Below are positions 43,443 to 45,292 of a stretch of DNA of 45,292 nucleotides, in pieces. The stretch is taken from assembly GCA_002450295.1 (NCBI GenBank), contig DJYX01000113.1:1-45292 (forward strand), read 5' to 3'. The notes beneath the pieces are model-generated. The model worked only from the letters and a program-made list of their open reading frames with translations, was not told where the DNA came from and made no database searches. Within the stretch, counting starts at the first letter, position 1. Each line of letters opens with the position of its first letter. This DNA is from Deltaproteobacteria bacterium UBA6967 (lineage in GTDB: Bacteria > SAR324 > NAC60-12). A program made the translations under genes and the position numbers.

Positions 43443-44459
43443 CTAATTTCCTTGCCGATTCATAAACTCTGGCTCTTGAAGCATTTGTAATTTTTCAGCA
43501 GATTCCCCTTCTATTCTCCTGAGTAATAATTTACACAACTGTTGACCCGCCGCCTCCAAGGAAGAGTGATAGGCATTGATTCGTGGAGTGTTGAACTCCA
43601 AGTAATTTGTTCCTTCGAACGCGATCAAATCTAGATCTTTCCCTAAGATAAGATTTGCCGAATTCATCTCGGTTAAAATCCCCAGCGTAGTCGATACACC
43701 GGGAGAGACAATCGCAGTTGGGGGATTGGGAAGTTCTATGAATTGCTGCAGAACTTTTCTTCCAGCCTCGAAAGATAAAGCAGTACTTACCTGCAATTCC
43801 GCCTGGAAGCACAATCCACAACTCTCCAATCCTCTTATAAAGCCATCAAGCCGATGTCCGGAATAATTTAACACTTCTGGTGGATTGATCATTCCAATTC
43901 TTTGGTGACCCAGCTTGGATAGCCTGTGAACAGAATTTTCCGTAATCCATTCATGTCGGACATCATAGAAAGCATGGGGCTCAGGAAGTTTTGTTCGGCC
44001 GAAAGTGACAAACGGAAATTGTTGTTGTTGTAGGTAGCGAACGCGTGAATCATCATTTCGTGTTTGACCAATGATCACACCGTCAGCTAATTGGCCCTCG
44101 ACAATGCGCTTGATTGGCTTAAGCAGATCTTCTTCTTCAAGTCTTGGCTGAATCGTCAGGGTGTATGGGCTGTCCTGTAGCGAGCGGAGAATCCCTTGGC
44201 AATAGAACATGAAGCCCATGGCTGGGAAGGCACTCTGTGGTTCTGGGGATAAAATTAAAGCGATGGTGTAGCTGCGCCCAGTTCTAAGAATCAATCCTCC
44301 CTGGTTGGGGACATACCCCAATTTTTCTGCAGCTGATTTCACGCGCTGGATGGTTTCGGGGCGCACCTCTGGTCCATCTTTGAGTGCCCTGGAGACCGTT
44401 GTTACCGAAAGCCCCAGAGCTTTGGCAATGGTCTTTAGATTGGTGCGTGATCGAATCAT
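43443..44459 (-). CDS. LacI-family transcriptional regulator
   Basis: From the ATG at 44459 the protein has 338 residues (an in-frame TTG at 44477 is possible). The N-terminal helix-turn-helix reads NLKTIAKALGLSVTTVSRAL, followed by the hinge segment RPETIQRVKSAAEKLGYVPN. The remainder is a type I periplasmic-binding-like sensor domain, with GVIIGQTRNDDSRV and RIGMINPPEVLNYSGHRLDGF. It should repress or activate sugar or related catabolic genes on binding a small ligand. It follows the ArgE-like gene on the same strand by about 60 bases. Its target is unknown. Confidence 0.92.
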   Translation of the reverse strand: MIRSRTNLKTIAKALGLSVTTVSRALKDGPEVRPETIQRVKSAAEKLGYVPNQGGLILRTGRSYTIALILSPEPQSAFPAMGFMFYCQGILRSLQDSPYTLTIQPRLEEEDLLKPIKRIVEGQLADGVIIGQTRNDDSRVRYLQQQQFPFVTFGRTKLPEPHAFYDVRHEWITENSVHRLSKLGHQRIGMINPPEVLNYSGHRLDGFIRGLESCGLCFQAELQVSTALSFEAGRKVLQQFIELPNPPTAIVSPGVSTTLGILTEMNSANLILGKDLDLIAFEGTNYLEFNTPRINAYHSSLEAAGQQLCKLLLRRIEGESAEKLQMLQEPEFMNRQGN

Positions 44460-44518
44460 GCTCTCTAGAATTGACAAGCAAGTTGCCCAGTATTTCTTTG
44501 CTCAATTAGTTTCAGTAG

Positions 44519-45292
44519 TTAGGACAGATGCTGGATCAATTTTCTCAGGAATTTCTCCCCTTGTTCCATCTGATCAATAGAGATGAACTCATTTGGTTGA
44601 TGAGCCTGATCAATCGATCCGGGACCACAAATGACTGTAGGAAATCCTGCTTCCTGAAATTGACCAGCCTCAGCTACATAAGCTACTCTTGATCGAACAG
44701 TATTTCCTGTTAAATCCTGAGCTAGTTTAAGTGCAGGGTTATCCAATATCTCTTTCATTGGTGGCACGTCAGCTAATGCGGTTGTTTGGATGTCAGCTCC
44801 CTTGTAGACCGAACGCATGGTTGGAAGAAGAATATCGTCACAATATTCCTGAAATTCGTTGTGAACATTTGCTGCGGGCCCACCAGGAATGGTTCGAACA
44901 TCCCATAAAAATTCACATTTTCTAGAAATAATGTTTAAAGCTGTTCCACCGTGTATCACTCCTGCGTGGACAGTAGTGTGGTGAGGGAAAAAACCATTGT
45001 TGGTTGGAGTGGAACTCTTAAAATGCGACTCCCGCTCTGAAAGCCAGTTGATCAACTTGGCTGCATTCATCACTGCACTGACTCCGCGGTGTGTTTGACT
45101 GGAATGTGCTTCGTAACCAGTCACAACCGTTCGGAAAGCGCTGAGACCTTTGTGAGCGGTAACAGTTTCCATCATTGAGGGCTCTCCGACGATCACTGCT
45201 GCTGGCTTGGGTATACGTTCTTTGATTTGTTCGATTAGACGCGGTGCGCCCAAGCACCCAATCTCTTCATCATAAGAAAGTGCCAGATGAAT
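44519..45292 (-). CDS. ArgE-type acetylornithine deacetylase / M20 peptidase, 5' end cut by window
   Basis: The frame is open to the window edge, so 257 C-terminal residues are seen. It starts with HLALSYDEEIGCLGAPRLI, the M20 segment with the catalytic Glu pair and the ArgE-type CLGAP. Next come VGEPSMMETVTAHKGL, the dimerisation domain with YEAHSSQTHRGVSAVMNAA, and the late RVAYVAEAGQFQEAGFPTVICGPG with a zinc-site Glu. QAHQPNEFISIDQM supplies the last metal His. It probably removes acetyl groups from N-acetylornithine or a similar acyl-amino acid. A LacI-type regulator follows it, which is unusual for arginine synthesis and may indicate a catabolic role. Confidence 0.88.
   Translation of the reverse strand: MHLALSYDEEIGCLGAPRLIEQIKERIPKPAAVIVGEPSMMETVTAHKGLSAFRTVVTGYEAHSSQTHRGVSAVMNAAKLINWLSERESHFKSSTPTNNGFFPHHTTVHAGVIHGGTALNIISRKCEFLWDVRTIPGGPAANVHNEFQEYCDDILLPTMRSVYKGADIQTTALADVPPMKEILDNPALKLAQDLTGNTVRSRVAYVAEAGQFQEAGFPTVICGPGSIDQAHQPNEFISIDQMEQGEKFLRKLIQHLS

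Overview
This window is a gene-dense, intron-free bacterial chromosome segment of moderate G+C. It looks like a Gram-negative, free-living and probably marine bacterium. The evidence is the set of periplasmic and outer-membrane genes: an RND pump with a TolC-type channel, lipoproteins with lipoboxes, Sec and Tat signal peptides, a SPOR-domain protein and a GspK-like pseudopilin. The mix of a PhyH oxygenase, ThuA, sugar and nucleoside ABC importers, a MORN protein and LrgAB recalls SAR324-type or deltaproteobacterial-grade marine genomes. That placement is inference only. I see no rRNA, tRNA, CRISPR array, insertion sequence, integrase or att site.

Layout. (1) 23-5423, minus: a catabolic operon in transcription order: sugar-type periplasmic binding protein, hairpin terminator, ATPase, permease, ThuA-like protein, PhyH dioxygenase, divergent PanB-like protein. 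(2) 5814-8683, plus: secreted pentapeptide-repeat protein, DhnA/LacD-type class I aldolase homologue, Tat-exported dienelactone hydrolase. (3) 8816-15917, plus: two similar TetR-operator-like elements over a promoter, then tetR, tolC-like, membrane-fusion protein, RND permease and a small orphan gene. (4) 15970-17727, minus: a secreted protein of 22 uninterrupted MORN repeats. (5) 18091-20292, plus: a small charged protein, LrgA and LrgB overlapping by ATGA junctions, then a lipoprotein. (6) 20326-22042, minus: a LarA-family protein and a small lipoprotein. (7) 22135-29675, plus: nucleoside salvage and import (cytidine deaminase, purine nucleoside phosphorylase, thymidine phosphorylase, BMP-family binding protein, two permeases, tandem ATPase). 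(8) 29705-30641: a GlcG/HbpS-like protein and a small membrane protein. (9) 30654-41229, minus: a long co-oriented run of TPR lipoprotein, GspK, BirA, CoaX, SPOR protein, a 38-residue membrane protein, peptide-type binding protein, triple-SH3/beta-lactamase-fold protein and a Trm112-like protein. (10) 41352-43344, plus: proA and adk. (11) 43443-45292, minus: an ArgE-like deacetylase cut by the window end, followed by a LacI-family regulator.

How the parts work together. Region 7 is the clearest functional unit: an importer next to the enzymes that deaminate and phosphorolyse nucleosides. Region 3 is a TetR-controlled tripartite efflux pump. Region 1 is the best candidate for undescribed biology: a sugar-type importer tied to three modifying enzymes, one of which is a PanB homologue that appears to have lost its metal ligands. 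Both ABC importers carry a strong hairpin just after the binding-protein gene, which fits making more binding protein than membrane components.
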